A stretch of DNA of 8,960 bases from an uncultured Gammaproteobacteria bacterium (lineage in GTDB: Bacteria; Pseudomonadota; Gammaproteobacteria; UBA9214). The notes beneath the pieces were generated by a model that worked only from the letters and a program-made list of their open reading frames with translations, was not told the origin of the DNA and made no database searches. Made by a program: the position numbers and the translations under genes. This document shows, one piece after another, positions 1 through 6,973 of the stretch. The DNA is taken from positions 1 through 8,960 of the forward strand of contig CAJQPV010000130.1 of the NCBI GenBank assembly GCA_905480305.1, given 5' to 3'. The stretch's first letter is position 1. Each line of letters begins with the position of its first letter.

Positions 1-20
1 CTTGGTGTCAATCGTAAAAA

Positions 21-1898
21 TCAGGATTCGAATTCGTCAACGCTGTGACCCGCCATGGCATCAAGGATACTGCTGTTCATGCGGCGTTCCACATAGCCGC
101 TACTGGCTTTCTCAACGGACTTGATGGCCTGCCTGATAGCCTGGTAATCAGTGCCGTCACGCAACTCTGAAAGTTTTTCTGCAGCTGCATCAATAGCACT
201 GCGCTCCTGTGTATCCAGCAAGCGGTCTCCGTCAGCGGCCAACGCAGCCTGCAAGGCTTCCAGCACGCGATCAGCATCAACCTGCTCTTCCCGCAATCGC
301 CGCGCATCCTTGTCGGCGGCAGCAAATTCCATTGAATCACGCAACATACTTTCAATTTCTCTGTCACCCAGTCCGTACGAAGGCTTCACCTCGATACTGC
401 TGGTAACACCCTGCGTCTGCTCTTCAGCCGTCACATTCAGCAAACCGTCGGCGTCTACCTGGAAGGTCACCCGGATTCGCGCCGCACCGGCCACCATTGG
501 CGGAATATCGCGCAGTTCAAAGCGCGCCAGCGAGCGGCAATCGTCAACCAGTTCGCGCTCACCCTGCACCACGTGCAAAGACATGGCCGTTTGGCCGTCC
601 TTGAAGGTCGTGAATTCCTGCGCGCGCGCCGCCGGGATGGTGGTATTGCGATGAATCACCTTTTCAGTCAGGCCACCCATGGTCTCCAGACCCAGCGACA
701 GCGGGATCACATCCAGCAGCAGCATATCGTCATCCGGCTTGTTACCGGCAAGGATATCAGCCTGTATGGCAGCACCGATGGCAACCACCTTGTCAGGATC
801 AAGATCCACCTGTGGCTGTGCCGCGAAAAATTCTGCGACCCGATCCCGCACCAGTGGCACGCGAGTGGAACCACCCACCATCACCACCGACTGCACCCCG
901 GCTGCGCGTATGCCGGCATCACGCAGGGCGCGGCGACATGGCCCCAGCGTCTTATCCACCAGTGGCGCAATCAGGCTGTTAAATTCATCAAGACCAAGGC
1001 TGCCTGACCAGCTGGAACCGTCATCACGACTGACAGTAATAGCGGTTGTCTCATCTTCAGACAGGGCTTCCTTGGCAGTGCGGGCAAGCTGCAACACATG
1101 GCGCTGTTGCCCGTGGCCGGCATCGGCATCTATACCAGCCTGCTGCATCAGCCAGTCGGCAACCAGCCTGTCCATGTCATCGCCGCCCAGTGCGGTATCG
1201 CCGGCCGTTGACAGCACCTCGAACACACCCTTATTGAGACGCAGAATGGAAATATCAAAGGTACCGCCACCCAGGTCATAAACAGCGATGATACCTTCCG
1301 AACCTTTATCGAGTCCGTAGGCGACCGCAGCAGCAGTCGGTTCATTCAGCAGGCGCAGCACGTTCAGACCGGCAAGCCGGGCTGCATCCTTGGTGGCCTG
1401 GCGTTGTGCATCATCAAAATACGCCGGCACCGTCACCACCACGCCCTGCAACTCACCACCCAGTGTTTGCTCGGCACGGATGCGCAGCTCGCGCAGTATT
1501 TCGGCTGACACCTCGACCGGGCTGACATCCCCGGCAGCAGTATGCAGCTGCGGCATGCCACTGCTGCCCGGTACAAATTCATACGGCAGGTAAGTGCCCG
1601 CCTGTTGTACATCTTCTACACCACGCCCCATCAGACGTTTCACCGAGGCAATGGTATTCAGGGGATCTGCCTGTGCGAAGCTCAGTGCCGGCTGGCCGAC
1701 AACGGCTTTATTTTCTGCAGAATAATGCACCACAGACGGTAACAGGTGGGACCCTTCTGCGTCCGGCAAGGTTTCTGCTACCCCGCTGCGAACACTGGCC
1801 ACCAGCGAATTGGTGGTACCGAGATCGATACCCGCTGCCAGCCGGTGCCGGTGTGGCGCGGTTGCTTCACCCGGTTCTGATATTTGTAAAAGTGCCAT
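21..1898 (-). CDS. hscA: HscA, Hsp70-type chaperone for Fe-S cluster assembly
   Basis: Specialised Hsp70 (Hsc66) that, in known Isc systems, works with HscB in the cytoplasm to drive ATP-dependent transfer of clusters from the scaffold IscU to apo-proteins. The 625 residues compare with about 616 in Escherichia coli. The N-terminus carries the HscA signature ALLQISEPG, then the phosphate-1 motif GIDLGTTNS (23-31), LLNEPTAAA (183-191), the phosphate-2 motif YDLGGGTFD (207-215), the adenosine motif around VGGSTRVP (341-348), the hydrophobic interdomain linker LLLDVIPL (393-400), a beta-sandwich substrate domain and a helical lid ending in GHSVDEFES. HscA rather than DnaK is supported by the N-terminal signature, the C-terminal GHSVDE and the position after hscB. 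The start matches the family; no clear Shine-Dalgarno precedes it. It is the last isc gene visible. Only 20 bases remain beyond its TGA, so the usual following fdx cannot be judged. Its client scaffold gene is not in this cluster. Confidence 0.97.
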   Translation of the reverse strand: MALLQISEPGEATAPHRHRLAAGIDLGTTNSLVASVRSGVAETLPDAEGSHLLPSVVHYSAENKAVVGQPALSFAQADPLNTIASVKRLMGRGVEDVQQAGTYLPYEFVPGSSGMPQLHTAAGDVSPVEVSAEILRELRIRAEQTLGGELQGVVVTVPAYFDDAQRQATKDAARLAGLNVLRLLNEPTAAAVAYGLDKGSEGIIAVYDLGGGTFDISILRLNKGVFEVLSTAGDTALGGDDMDRLVADWLMQQAGIDADAGHGQQRHVLQLARTAKEALSEDETTAITVSRDDGSSWSGSLGLDEFNSLIAPLVDKTLGPCRRALRDAGIRAAGVQSVVMVGGSTRVPLVRDRVAEFFAAQPQVDLDPDKVVAIGAAIQADILAGNKPDDDMLLLDVIPLSLGLETMGGLTEKVIHRNTTIPAARAQEFTTFKDGQTAMSLHVVQGERELVDDCRSLARFELRDIPPMVAGAARIRVTFQVDADGLLNVTAEEQTQGVTSSIEVKPSYGLGDREIESMLRDSMEFAAADKDARRLREEQVDADRVLEALQAALAADGDRLLDTQERSAIDAAAEKLSELRDGTDYQAIRQAIKSVEKASSGYVERRMNSSILDAMAGHSVDEFES

Positions 1899-1922
1899 CG
1901 TGTGTCACATCTGCCAGATTGT

Positions 1923-1950
1923 CCCCTTTCCCTCCGGGGGAGGGCTGGGG
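1923..1950. repeat. GC-rich inverted repeat between hscB and hscA
   Basis: A strong dyad fills the middle of the 76-base hscB-hscA gap. The inner arms CCCTCC (1930-1935) and GGAGGG (1939-1944) pair perfectly around a 3-base loop. Outer CCCC (1923-1926) and GGGG (1947-1950) extend the stem across a 3-by-2 internal loop. In the operon transcript (minus strand) no run of U follows the stem, so it does not look like an intrinsic terminator. It could protect the upstream message, reduce expression of hscA, or be one copy of a dispersed palindromic (REP-like) repeat. That last idea is inference because only one copy is visible. Confidence 0.7.
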
Positions 1951-1974
1951 AGAGAAAAATCACAACCGGGAATT

Positions 1975-2526
1975 TTAGCTGATTTCATCCTCAAGTGTTA
2001 CTTCAAGCTCCATGGCTTCTTGCTGGAGCTTGCGGAAGAACTGCATCTTCGTCAGGGTATCTGCAATCAGACCAAAACGCTCAGAACTGTCGTTTGCGAA
2101 CTGTTTTTGCAACAGTGCAATCCGTTCATCATTATCACCGGCAATACGATCCATAATCAAACCAAGTGCCGCAAAAACATCAGCCGCTTCACGCACTGTA
2201 CCCAGTGACTCACGCAGTTCCATCTGCTCCATAAGAAACTCTATATCACTGGTTGTGTTGTGTTCATCATCCAGCTGATAACCATCAAGCTCCAGCAGAT
2301 AACGCCCGCGCAACAGCGGATCCTTCAGCAACTGGTAAGCCTGGTTGACTTGCGTCGCCTGCTGCATGGAAATGCGTCGTTCCTGGTCGCTGGCATTGGC
2401 AAAGCGATCTGGATGCACAGCACGTTGCAGCTCGCGGTAACGGCTGTCCAGTTGTTCCATATCCACCTCAAAAGACTGCGGCAGACCGAATAATTCAAAG
2501 TGGGTTTTGGAGAGATCCGCAGACAT
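1975..2526 (-). CDS. hscB: HscB, J-domain co-chaperone of HscA
   Basis: HscB (Hsc20) delivers the IscU scaffold to HscA and stimulates its ATPase. The 183 residues compare with about 171 in Escherichia coli. The N-terminal J domain begins FELFGLP (10-16) and carries the HPD tripeptide at 38-40, followed by RF. The C-terminal three-helix domain contains FLMEQMELRE (97-106), the segment that contacts IscU in characterised HscB, with one conservative L-to-M change, and a later Phe-163 at the other expected contact site. The IscU-docking face is therefore intact although no iscU lies in this operon. The gene begins 48 bases after iscA and I see no Shine-Dalgarno ahead of the ATG. The N-terminus is about six residues longer than in Escherichia coli. 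Downstream, 76 bases with a hairpin separate it from hscA. Confidence 0.96.
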   Translation of the reverse strand: MSADLSKTHFELFGLPQSFEVDMEQLDSRYRELQRAVHPDRFANASDQERRISMQQATQVNQAYQLLKDPLLRGRYLLELDGYQLDDEHNTTSDIEFLMEQMELRESLGTVREAADVFAALGLIMDRIAGDNDERIALLQKQFANDSSERFGLIADTLTKMQFFRKLQQEAMELEVTLEDEIS

Positions 2527-2574
2527 AGTAGAAGTACAGGAGAACCCGAAAAAGACATCGACTGTTTGCCGGCG

Positions 2575-2898
2575 TCAGACGTTAAAACTTTCCCCGCAGC
2601 CGCACTCGTCCTTGACGTTGGGATTCTTGAACTGAAACCCCTCGTTAAGACCTTCACGCGCATAATCAAGCTCGGTGCCGTCGAGATAAACCAGACTCTT
2701 GGGGTTAACCAGAATCTTGATGCCATGATCATCGAAGACCACATCATCCTCTTCAATGACGTCGGCATACTCCATCACATAGGCCATACCGGAACAGCCG
2801 GTGGTCCTCACACCCAGCCGCAAACCAACACCGTTGCCACGCTGATCCATAAACGTCCTTACACGGTCAGCTGCTGCTTCTGTTAATGTAATTGCCAT
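2575..2898 (-). CDS. iscA: IscA, A-type Fe-S cluster carrier
   Basis: A 107-residue A-type carrier, the same length as Escherichia coli IscA, thought to receive iron or clusters from the Isc machinery and pass [4Fe-4S] clusters to targets. The three cluster/iron-ligand cysteines are present: Cys35 in TTGCSGMAY, and Cys99 and Cys101 in the C-terminal CGCGESF. The start [13 protein letters not shown] matches the family (ErpA and SufA have different N-termini), and the location between iscS and hscB supports IscA. It follows iscS after only 9 bases, with a weak AGG about 8 bases ahead of the ATG, so translation is probably coupled. In most gammaproteobacteria iscU occupies the position directly upstream of iscA; here it is missing. 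Confidence 0.96.
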   Translation of the reverse strand: MAITLTEAAADRVRTFMDQRGNGVGLRLGVRTTGCSGMAYVMEYADVIEEDDVVFDDHGIKILVNPKSLVYLDGTELDYAREGLNEGFQFKNPNVKDECGCGESFNV

Positions 2899-2907
2899 AA
2901 GTCAGAC

Positions 2908-4128
2908 CTAGTGCGCCGCCCACTGAACCGAATCAAGGTCGATACCTTCCTTGTACATATCCCACAATGGCGAAAGTTCCCGCAATTTGCCGACCTTTTC
3001 CCGTAACAGTGCAGCGACATAATCTATTTCTTCCACGGTAGTAAAACGACCAATGGTAAAACGAATGGAGCTGTGAGCCAGCTCGTCATTACGGCCCAGC
3101 GCCCTCAGTACATAGGACGGTTCCAGGCTGGAACTGGTACAGGCAGAGCCCGAAGATACTGCCATATCCTTCAGTGCCATAATCAGACTTTCGCCTTCCA
3201 CGTAGTTAAAACTGGCATTGAGGTTACCGGAAATACGCTGATCCATATCACCATTCAAATAGACCTCTTCCATATCACTGAGGCTGTCCCATAACCGGTC
3301 CCGCAACTGACGAATACGCACGTCGTCTTGCGCCAGCTCTTCACGCGCAATCCGGAATGCCTCACCCATGCCAACAATCTGGTGTGTCGGCAGAGTGCCG
3401 GAACGCAGGCCGCGCTCATGACCGCCGCCATGCATCTGTGCTTCCAGGCGCACTCGCGGTTTGCGGCGCACGTACAGCGCACCGATACCCTTGGGACCAT
3501 AGGCCTTGTGCGCCGAGAACGACATCAGGTCGACTTTGAGCTTCTCGACATCAATCTCGATCTTGCCAGCACTTTGTGCAGCATCAACGTGAAACACGAT
3601 CTTGCGATCACGGCAGATTTCGCCAATTGCAGCAATATCCTGGATTACACCTATTTCGTTGTTTACCTGCATGATAGAAACCACGGTGGTGTCATCACGG
3701 ATGGCAGCTTCAAATTTTTTCAGGTCAAGCAGACCATTCGGTTCAGGATCCAGGTAGGTGACTTCATAACCCTCACGTTCCAGCTGGCGGCAGGTATCCA
3801 GCACCGCCTTATGCTCGGTCTTGAGCGTAATTATGTGTTTGCCGTTCTTGTGATAAAAGTGGGCGGCGCCCTTGATGGCGAGGTTATTCGACTCGGTTGC
3901 ACCCGATGTCCAGATAATTTCTTTCGGATTGGCATTCATCAGCGCTGCGACATCGACACGCGCCTGCTCCACGGCCGCCTCTGCCTTCCAGCCAAATTCG
4001 TGTGAACGCGAGGCCGGGTTGCCAAACAGGCCCTGACGCGTCAGGCAGTTGCACATCTTTTCAGCCACACGTTCGTCTACCGGTGTAGTTGCAGAATAAT
4101 CCATGTAAATCGGGATACTAATATTCAT
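2908..4128 (-). CDS. iscS: IscS, cysteine desulfurase
   Basis: PLP-dependent cysteine desulfurase that converts L-cysteine to L-alanine and passes persulfide sulfur to Fe-S scaffolds, tRNA thiolation enzymes and cofactor pathways. The 406 residues compare with 404 in Escherichia coli. The N-terminus [14 protein letters not shown] fixes the start. The catalytic His106 lies in TEHKAV, the PLP-binding Lys208 in [10 protein letters not shown], and the mobile-loop persulfide Cys330 in [10 protein letters not shown] checked the Lys and Cys codons against the nucleotide positions. The C-terminus [12 protein letters not shown]...QWAAH is complete and is the surface to which IscU docks in known IscS. 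An AGGT sequence sits about 8-11 bases before the ATG. The gene lies 57 bases after iscR and 9 bases before iscA, consistent with one operon. Nothing in the protein is degraded, so the missing iscU has not visibly trimmed this gene. Confidence 0.98.
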   Translation of the reverse strand: MNISIPIYMDYSATTPVDERVAEKMCNCLTRQGLFGNPASRSHEFGWKAEAAVEQARVDVAALMNANPKEIIWTSGATESNNLAIKGAAHFYHKNGKHIITLKTEHKAVLDTCRQLEREGYEVTYLDPEPNGLLDLKKFEAAIRDDTTVVSIMQVNNEIGVIQDIAAIGEICRDRKIVFHVDAAQSAGKIEIDVEKLKVDLMSFSAHKAYGPKGIGALYVRRKPRVRLEAQMHGGGHERGLRSGTLPTHQIVGMGEAFRIAREELAQDDVRIRQLRDRLWDSLSDMEEVYLNGDMDQRISGNLNASFNYVEGESLIMALKDMAVSSGSACTSSSLEPSYVLRALGRNDELAHSSIRFTIGRFTTVEEIDYVAALLREKVGKLRELSPLWDMYKEGIDLDSVQWAAH

Positions 4129-4185
4129 TCGGTATACCTGTATGTTTGTCTCACAAAATGCAAAATAACCTGCCCGGCCAAACGA

Positions 4186-4662
4186 TCAGACAGTAGTACT
4201 GACCAACCCGGGCGTTTCCATTGTCACAGTGTTCTGTTGTCGCTGCACAATTTCATTAACCTTCTCTCGATCAAGAAAACCGGCCAGCGTAATATCATTC
4301 AGAAACCCGTAGATTTCCGCGCCAAGTTTTTCCCACAATGCATGTGTCAGGCAGCGTTCACCCTCCTGACAATCCTCTTTACCTTCACACAAGGTGGCAT
4401 CAATGCTTTCACCGATGGCGTTGAGTATCTTCGCAATGGTGATGTCCCCTGGACCATGCGCCAGGCGGTAACCACCACCCGGGCCACGCAAGCCAGTCAC
4501 CAGACCGTCCTTTTTCAGCTTCGCAAACAGCTGTTCAAGATAAGACAGCGAAATACCCTGGGTTTCAGAGATATCCGCCAGCGTCACCGGGCCATCGTCG
4601 TAGCGTATCGCCAGATCCAGCATGGCCGTGACTGCATAACGCCCTTTGGTTGAAAGCCTCAT
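4186..4662 (-). CDS. iscR: IscR, Rrf2-family Fe-S regulator of the isc operon
   Basis: Transcription factor that binds a [2Fe-2S] cluster and, in its holo form, represses the isc operon through type-1 sites. The 158 residues compare with 162 in Escherichia coli. The N-terminal MRLSTKGRYAVTAMLDLA is the conserved Rrf2 start, followed by a winged helix whose wing contains GLRGPGGGYRL (57-67). The cluster ligands Cys92, Cys98, Cys104 and His107 are all present with the IscR spacing C-x5-C-x5-C-x2-H. This separates it from NsrR and CymR-type relatives. It is the first gene of the isc cluster and probably represses its own transcription through the box found about 50 bases upstream of its start. 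Confidence 0.97.
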   Translation of the reverse strand: MRLSTKGRYAVTAMLDLAIRYDDGPVTLADISETQGISLSYLEQLFAKLKKDGLVTGLRGPGGGYRLAHGPGDITIAKILNAIGESIDATLCEGKEDCQEGERCLTHALWEKLGAEIYGFLNDITLAGFLDREKVNEIVQRQQNTVTMETPGLVSTTV

Positions 4663-4711
4663 CTCGTTTACCCGTCAATAAGCCAAGGGATATGTGTCTG
4701 TCCGATGGTTA

Positions 4712-4736
4712 ATAACCTACTAAAATACTCAGGTAC
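4712..4736 (-). promoter_or_regulatory. Candidate IscR type-1 binding site
   Basis: Read on the minus strand, this 25-bp block runs GTAC, CTGAGT, ATTTT, AGTA, GGTTAT. By my count it agrees at 21 of 25 positions with the published IscR type-1 consensus, whose blocks are ATAS, YYGACT, RWWWY, AGTC, RRSTAT. It is an imperfect palindrome with an A/T-rich centre, as expected for a dimer site. It covers the predicted start of transcription, a good position for autorepression by cluster-loaded IscR. The consensus match is read directly; the binding is inferred. Confidence 0.7.
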
Positions 4737-4738
4737 TA

Positions 4739-4767
4739 AGTATGCGGTAGTCCGGGGTAACTCGCAA
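4739..4767 (-). promoter_or_regulatory. Candidate sigma-70 promoter of the isc operon
   Basis: On the minus strand TTGCGA (plus positions 4762-4767) and CATACT (4739-4744) are separated by exactly 17 bases, each matching four of six consensus positions. The predicted start falls near 4732, inside the adjacent IscR-like box, which leaves a leader of about 70 bases before iscR. The hexamers alone are modest; the optimal spacing and the adjoining operator raise the likelihood. Confidence 0.5.
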
Positions 4768-4812
4768 GGTTTTGGATACTACTCAGGAGAGATATATAGG
4801 CAGGAAAATCCT

Positions 4813-5334
4813 TCAGGATTCAACGCTAAGTAACGGTTTTTTGGCGGCCTGGCGGTCTGCCCCGTCAGGCACTACTACCCTGCCGGGGATAAAACGGTGT
4901 CCCTGCATCAGGCAATAACCCAGCCATTTTTGCAAAAATCGGTTCATGCGCCACTTTTCAACCAGCGTATAGCGGTTGAACATGCGATTATAGCTGGCAT
5001 GGCGCACGCCACGACGTCGGCCGCAGGAGATCACCTCACCAACCTGCGCGTCATGATACATGCGCACCTGCATATCCGGCGCCGGAAAACTGCCTTGCTG
5101 ATCGTGAAAATGGTAGGTTAGATTCAGTGTCGTGGTGAACTTGCAGCGCTCGACGATGCGCAGGTGTAATTCGAGTACACCATCAATCTGTGAACAAACC
5201 TCGTCAGGCATGGCATCCAGGTCCGGCACCAGATTGCGCAAGCGGATGTAGTTGGATTCATACAATTCCATCAAGCCTGCAAAGCTTTGTGCAGGGATAC
5301 CGTTGTGCAAAAAATGTCTGACTGTACAATGCAT
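4813..5334 (-). CDS. DUF1249 family protein (YqiB-like), function unknown
   Basis: A 173-residue soluble protein resembling the DUF1249 family, of which Escherichia coli YqiB (about 140 residues) is a member. The recognisable core begins FAGLMELYESNYIRLRNLVPDL (18-39) and continues with FPAPDMQVRMYHDAQVGEVIS (about 83-103) and the C-terminal NRFLQKWLGYCLMQGH, which match the family pattern. No catalytic motif, signal peptide or membrane segment is visible, and the family has no established function that I know of. Relative to YqiB it has about eight extra N-terminal residues and a longer C-terminal tail. No Shine-Dalgarno precedes the ATG, and an internal TTG at codon 9 is an alternative start. 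It lies upstream of iscR on the same strand with 150 bases between, and iscR appears to have its own promoter. It is divergent from glcD. Confidence 0.85.
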   Translation of the reverse strand: MHCTVRHFLHNGIPAQSFAGLMELYESNYIRLRNLVPDLDAMPDEVCSQIDGVLELHLRIVERCKFTTTLNLTYHFHDQQGSFPAPDMQVRMYHDAQVGEVISCGRRRGVRHASYNRMFNRYTLVEKWRMNRFLQKWLGYCLMQGHRFIPGRVVVPDGADRQAAKKPLLSVES

Positions 5335-5465
5335 GTTCGAATCATAACATGTTAACTGTTAACTGCTTAATAACTGCAGGGAGCAAAATGCTGGCATTTG
5401 TAGCGCTATCGGCGATAATTGGCATACCTTGATTACACTGCAACAGTTGACATAAAACCATATTC
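5335..5465. promoter_or_regulatory. Divergent intergenic region upstream of glcD and the DUF1249 gene
   Basis: This 131-bp gap must hold the control signals for both divergent genes. Visible structures are the palindrome AACATGTT (5346-5353), tandem TTAACTG units (5352-5365) with a related TAACTGC at 5371-5377, the palindrome TAGCGCTA (5401-5408), and TATCG/CGATA arms (5407-5417). A weak promoter toward glcD is possible with TTGATT (5429-5434) and CATAAA (5451-5456) 16 bases apart. Toward the DUF1249 gene, TATGAT on the minus strand lies about 10 bases ahead of its ATG but has no good -35. No regulator gene adjoins, so the controlling protein is unknown. Confidence 0.4.
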
Positions 5466-6920
5466 ATGGGTGTTAAAACCATCATTACGCAGTTGCTGGC
5501 GCAATTACCGGAGCATTGCGTACTTTCGCATACGGAAGATCTGCGTCCGTACGAATGTGATGCACTCTCTGCCTACCGCGCATTGCCGCTGGCCGTTGTT
5601 ATTCCGGAAACCGCAGAGCAAATACGTATTGCCCTGCAAATCTGTTCGGAAAAAAACGTGCCGGTTGTGGCACGCGGTTCGGGAACCGGCCTGTCTGGCG
5701 GCGCACTGCCGCATTCACAGGGCATCCTGCTCAGCCTGGCAAGGTTTAACCGCATCATTGAAATCGACCCGCAGAACCGTACTGCACGGGTTCAACCCGG
5801 TGTTACCAATCTTGCTATCTCCAGTGCCGCGGCGGCCTATGGCCTGTACTATGCACCGGATCCCTCTTCGCAACTTGCCTGCTCTATTGGCGGTAATGTT
5901 GCCGAAAATGCCGGCGGCGTGCATTGCCTCAAGTATGGACTGACGACGCACAATATCCAGGCACTGGAGGTACTGACAATCGACGGAGAGCAACTGACGA
6001 TTGGCAGTCAGGCACTGGATGCCCCCGGTTACGACCTGCTGGCGCTACTCACCGGTTCGGAAGGGCTACTGGCGATTACCATTGAAATTACAGTGAAACT
6101 ACTGCCCTGCCCCGAAGTTGCACAAGTCGTGATGGCATCGTTCGACTCGGTCGACGCGGCCGGTACCGCTGTTACCGCCACCATTGCCAGCGGTATCATT
6201 CCAGCCGGCCTCGAGTTGCTGGACCGACCGGCCATCAAGGCGGTTGATAAATTCATCAACACCGGCTATCCGAAAGACGCCGCTGCCATCCTGCTGTGCG
6301 AACTTGACGGCACCCAGGCAGATGTAAGCGCACAAATAGAACGTGTTGAGCGTGTCTTTACAGAGGCTGGCGCGACCAGCCAGCAGATATCACGCGACGA
6401 GCAGGAACGCCAGCGGTTCTGGGCCGGACGCAAGGCCGCTTTTCCGGCCATGGGAAGATTATCCCCGGACTACTACTGCATGGACGGCACCATCCCGCGC
6501 AAGCATCTTGCAAAGGTACTCAACCACATCAACACGCTTTCAGAGGAATACCAGCTGCCGATCTGCAATGTTTTCCATGCCGGCGACGGTAACCTGCATC
6601 CACTGATCCTTTACGATGCCAACAAGCCCGGAGAACTGCAGCGTACGGAAGAGCTCGGCGGCAAGATACTGGAACTTTGTGTCGAGGTTGGCGGCACCAT
6701 CACCGGCGAGCATGGCGTTGGCATGGAGAAAATTAACCAGATGTGCGTACAGTTCAACAGTGCCGAACTGCAACAGTTTCACGATATCAAACAGGCATTT
6801 GATCCTGACAAGCTGCTGAACCCCGGCAAGGCGATACCGACACTGCATCGCTGTGCCGAGTTTGGCGCCATGCATGTACACCATGGCGAGCTGCCACACC
6901 CCGAGCTTGAACGCTTTTAA
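5466..6920 (+). CDS. glcD: GlcD, FAD-binding subunit of glycolate dehydrogenase
   Basis: FAD-linked subunit of the GlcDEF complex, which oxidises glycolate to glyoxylate and passes electrons to the respiratory chain at the inner membrane. The 484 residues compare with 499 in Escherichia coli GlcD; the shorter N-terminus accounts for most of the difference. It has a vanillyl-alcohol-oxidase-type FAD domain with PVVARGSGTGLSGGALP (66-82) and YYAPDPSSQ...CSIGGNVAENAGG (128-151). The FAD-oxidase C-terminal domain contains FHAGDGNLHP (370-379) and GEHGVG (414-419), whose histidines line the active or metal site in relatives. The C-terminus FNPGK-like LNPGKAIPTLHRCAEFGAMH and PELERF is typical of GlcD rather than D-lactate dehydrogenases. 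No Shine-Dalgarno is evident ahead of the ATG. It is first in a three-gene operon, 49 bases before glcE. Confidence 0.97.
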   Translation: MGVKTIITQLLAQLPEHCVLSHTEDLRPYECDALSAYRALPLAVVIPETAEQIRIALQICSEKNVPVVARGSGTGLSGGALPHSQGILLSLARFNRIIEIDPQNRTARVQPGVTNLAISSAAAAYGLYYAPDPSSQLACSIGGNVAENAGGVHCLKYGLTTHNIQALEVLTIDGEQLTIGSQALDAPGYDLLALLTGSEGLLAITIEITVKLLPCPEVAQVVMASFDSVDAAGTAVTATIASGIIPAGLELLDRPAIKAVDKFINTGYPKDAAAILLCELDGTQADVSAQIERVERVFTEAGATSQQISRDEQERQRFWAGRKAAFPAMGRLSPDYYCMDGTIPRKHLAKVLNHINTLSEEYQLPICNVFHAGDGNLHPLILYDANKPGELQRTEELGGKILELCVEVGGTITGEHGVGMEKINQMCVQFNSAELQQFHDIKQAFDPDKLLNPGKAIPTLHRCAEFGAMHVHHGELPHPELERF

Positions 6921-6946
6921 CGGCAGACGCATAACTGGAAAATAGC

Positions 6947-6973
6947 ATGGATGCCATGAAAATCCGACGATGA
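6947..6973 (+). other. Possible 8-codon leader reading frame overlapping the glcE start
   Basis: In the 49-base gap between glcD and glcE an ATG preceded at about 6 bases by GGAA opens a reading frame encoding MDAMKIRR. Its TGA overlaps the glcE ATG as ATGA. The glcE start itself has no recognisable Shine-Dalgarno, so ribosomes terminating here could re-initiate on glcE. A frame this short could easily occur by chance; only the ATGA overlap and the small GGAA suggest a role. Confidence 0.25.

Noticed and set aside
1..20. Start of fdx after hscA
   Set aside because: The 20 bases beyond the hscA stop contain no ATG on the minus strand and are too few to identify a gene.
679..1281. Plus-strand 200-codon reading frame opposite hscA
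   Set aside because: Its Ser/Arg/Pro-rich, low-information sequence is antisense to conserved HscA motifs, so it is a shadow frame.
3328..4005. Plus-strand 225-codon reading frame opposite iscS
   Set aside because: It lies entirely within the strongly supported iscS coding sequence, has no recognisable domain and resembles no family I know; it is a by-product of iscS codon bias.
4807..4820. AATCC/GGATT stem at the end of the DUF1249 gene as a terminator
   Set aside because: The stem is only 5-6 bp and A/T-rich, overlaps the stop codon, and is not followed by a real U-tract.
5447..5452. Perfect TTGACA as a -35 for glcD
   Set aside because: It lies only 14 bases ahead of the ATG, so any matching -10 would fall inside glcD.
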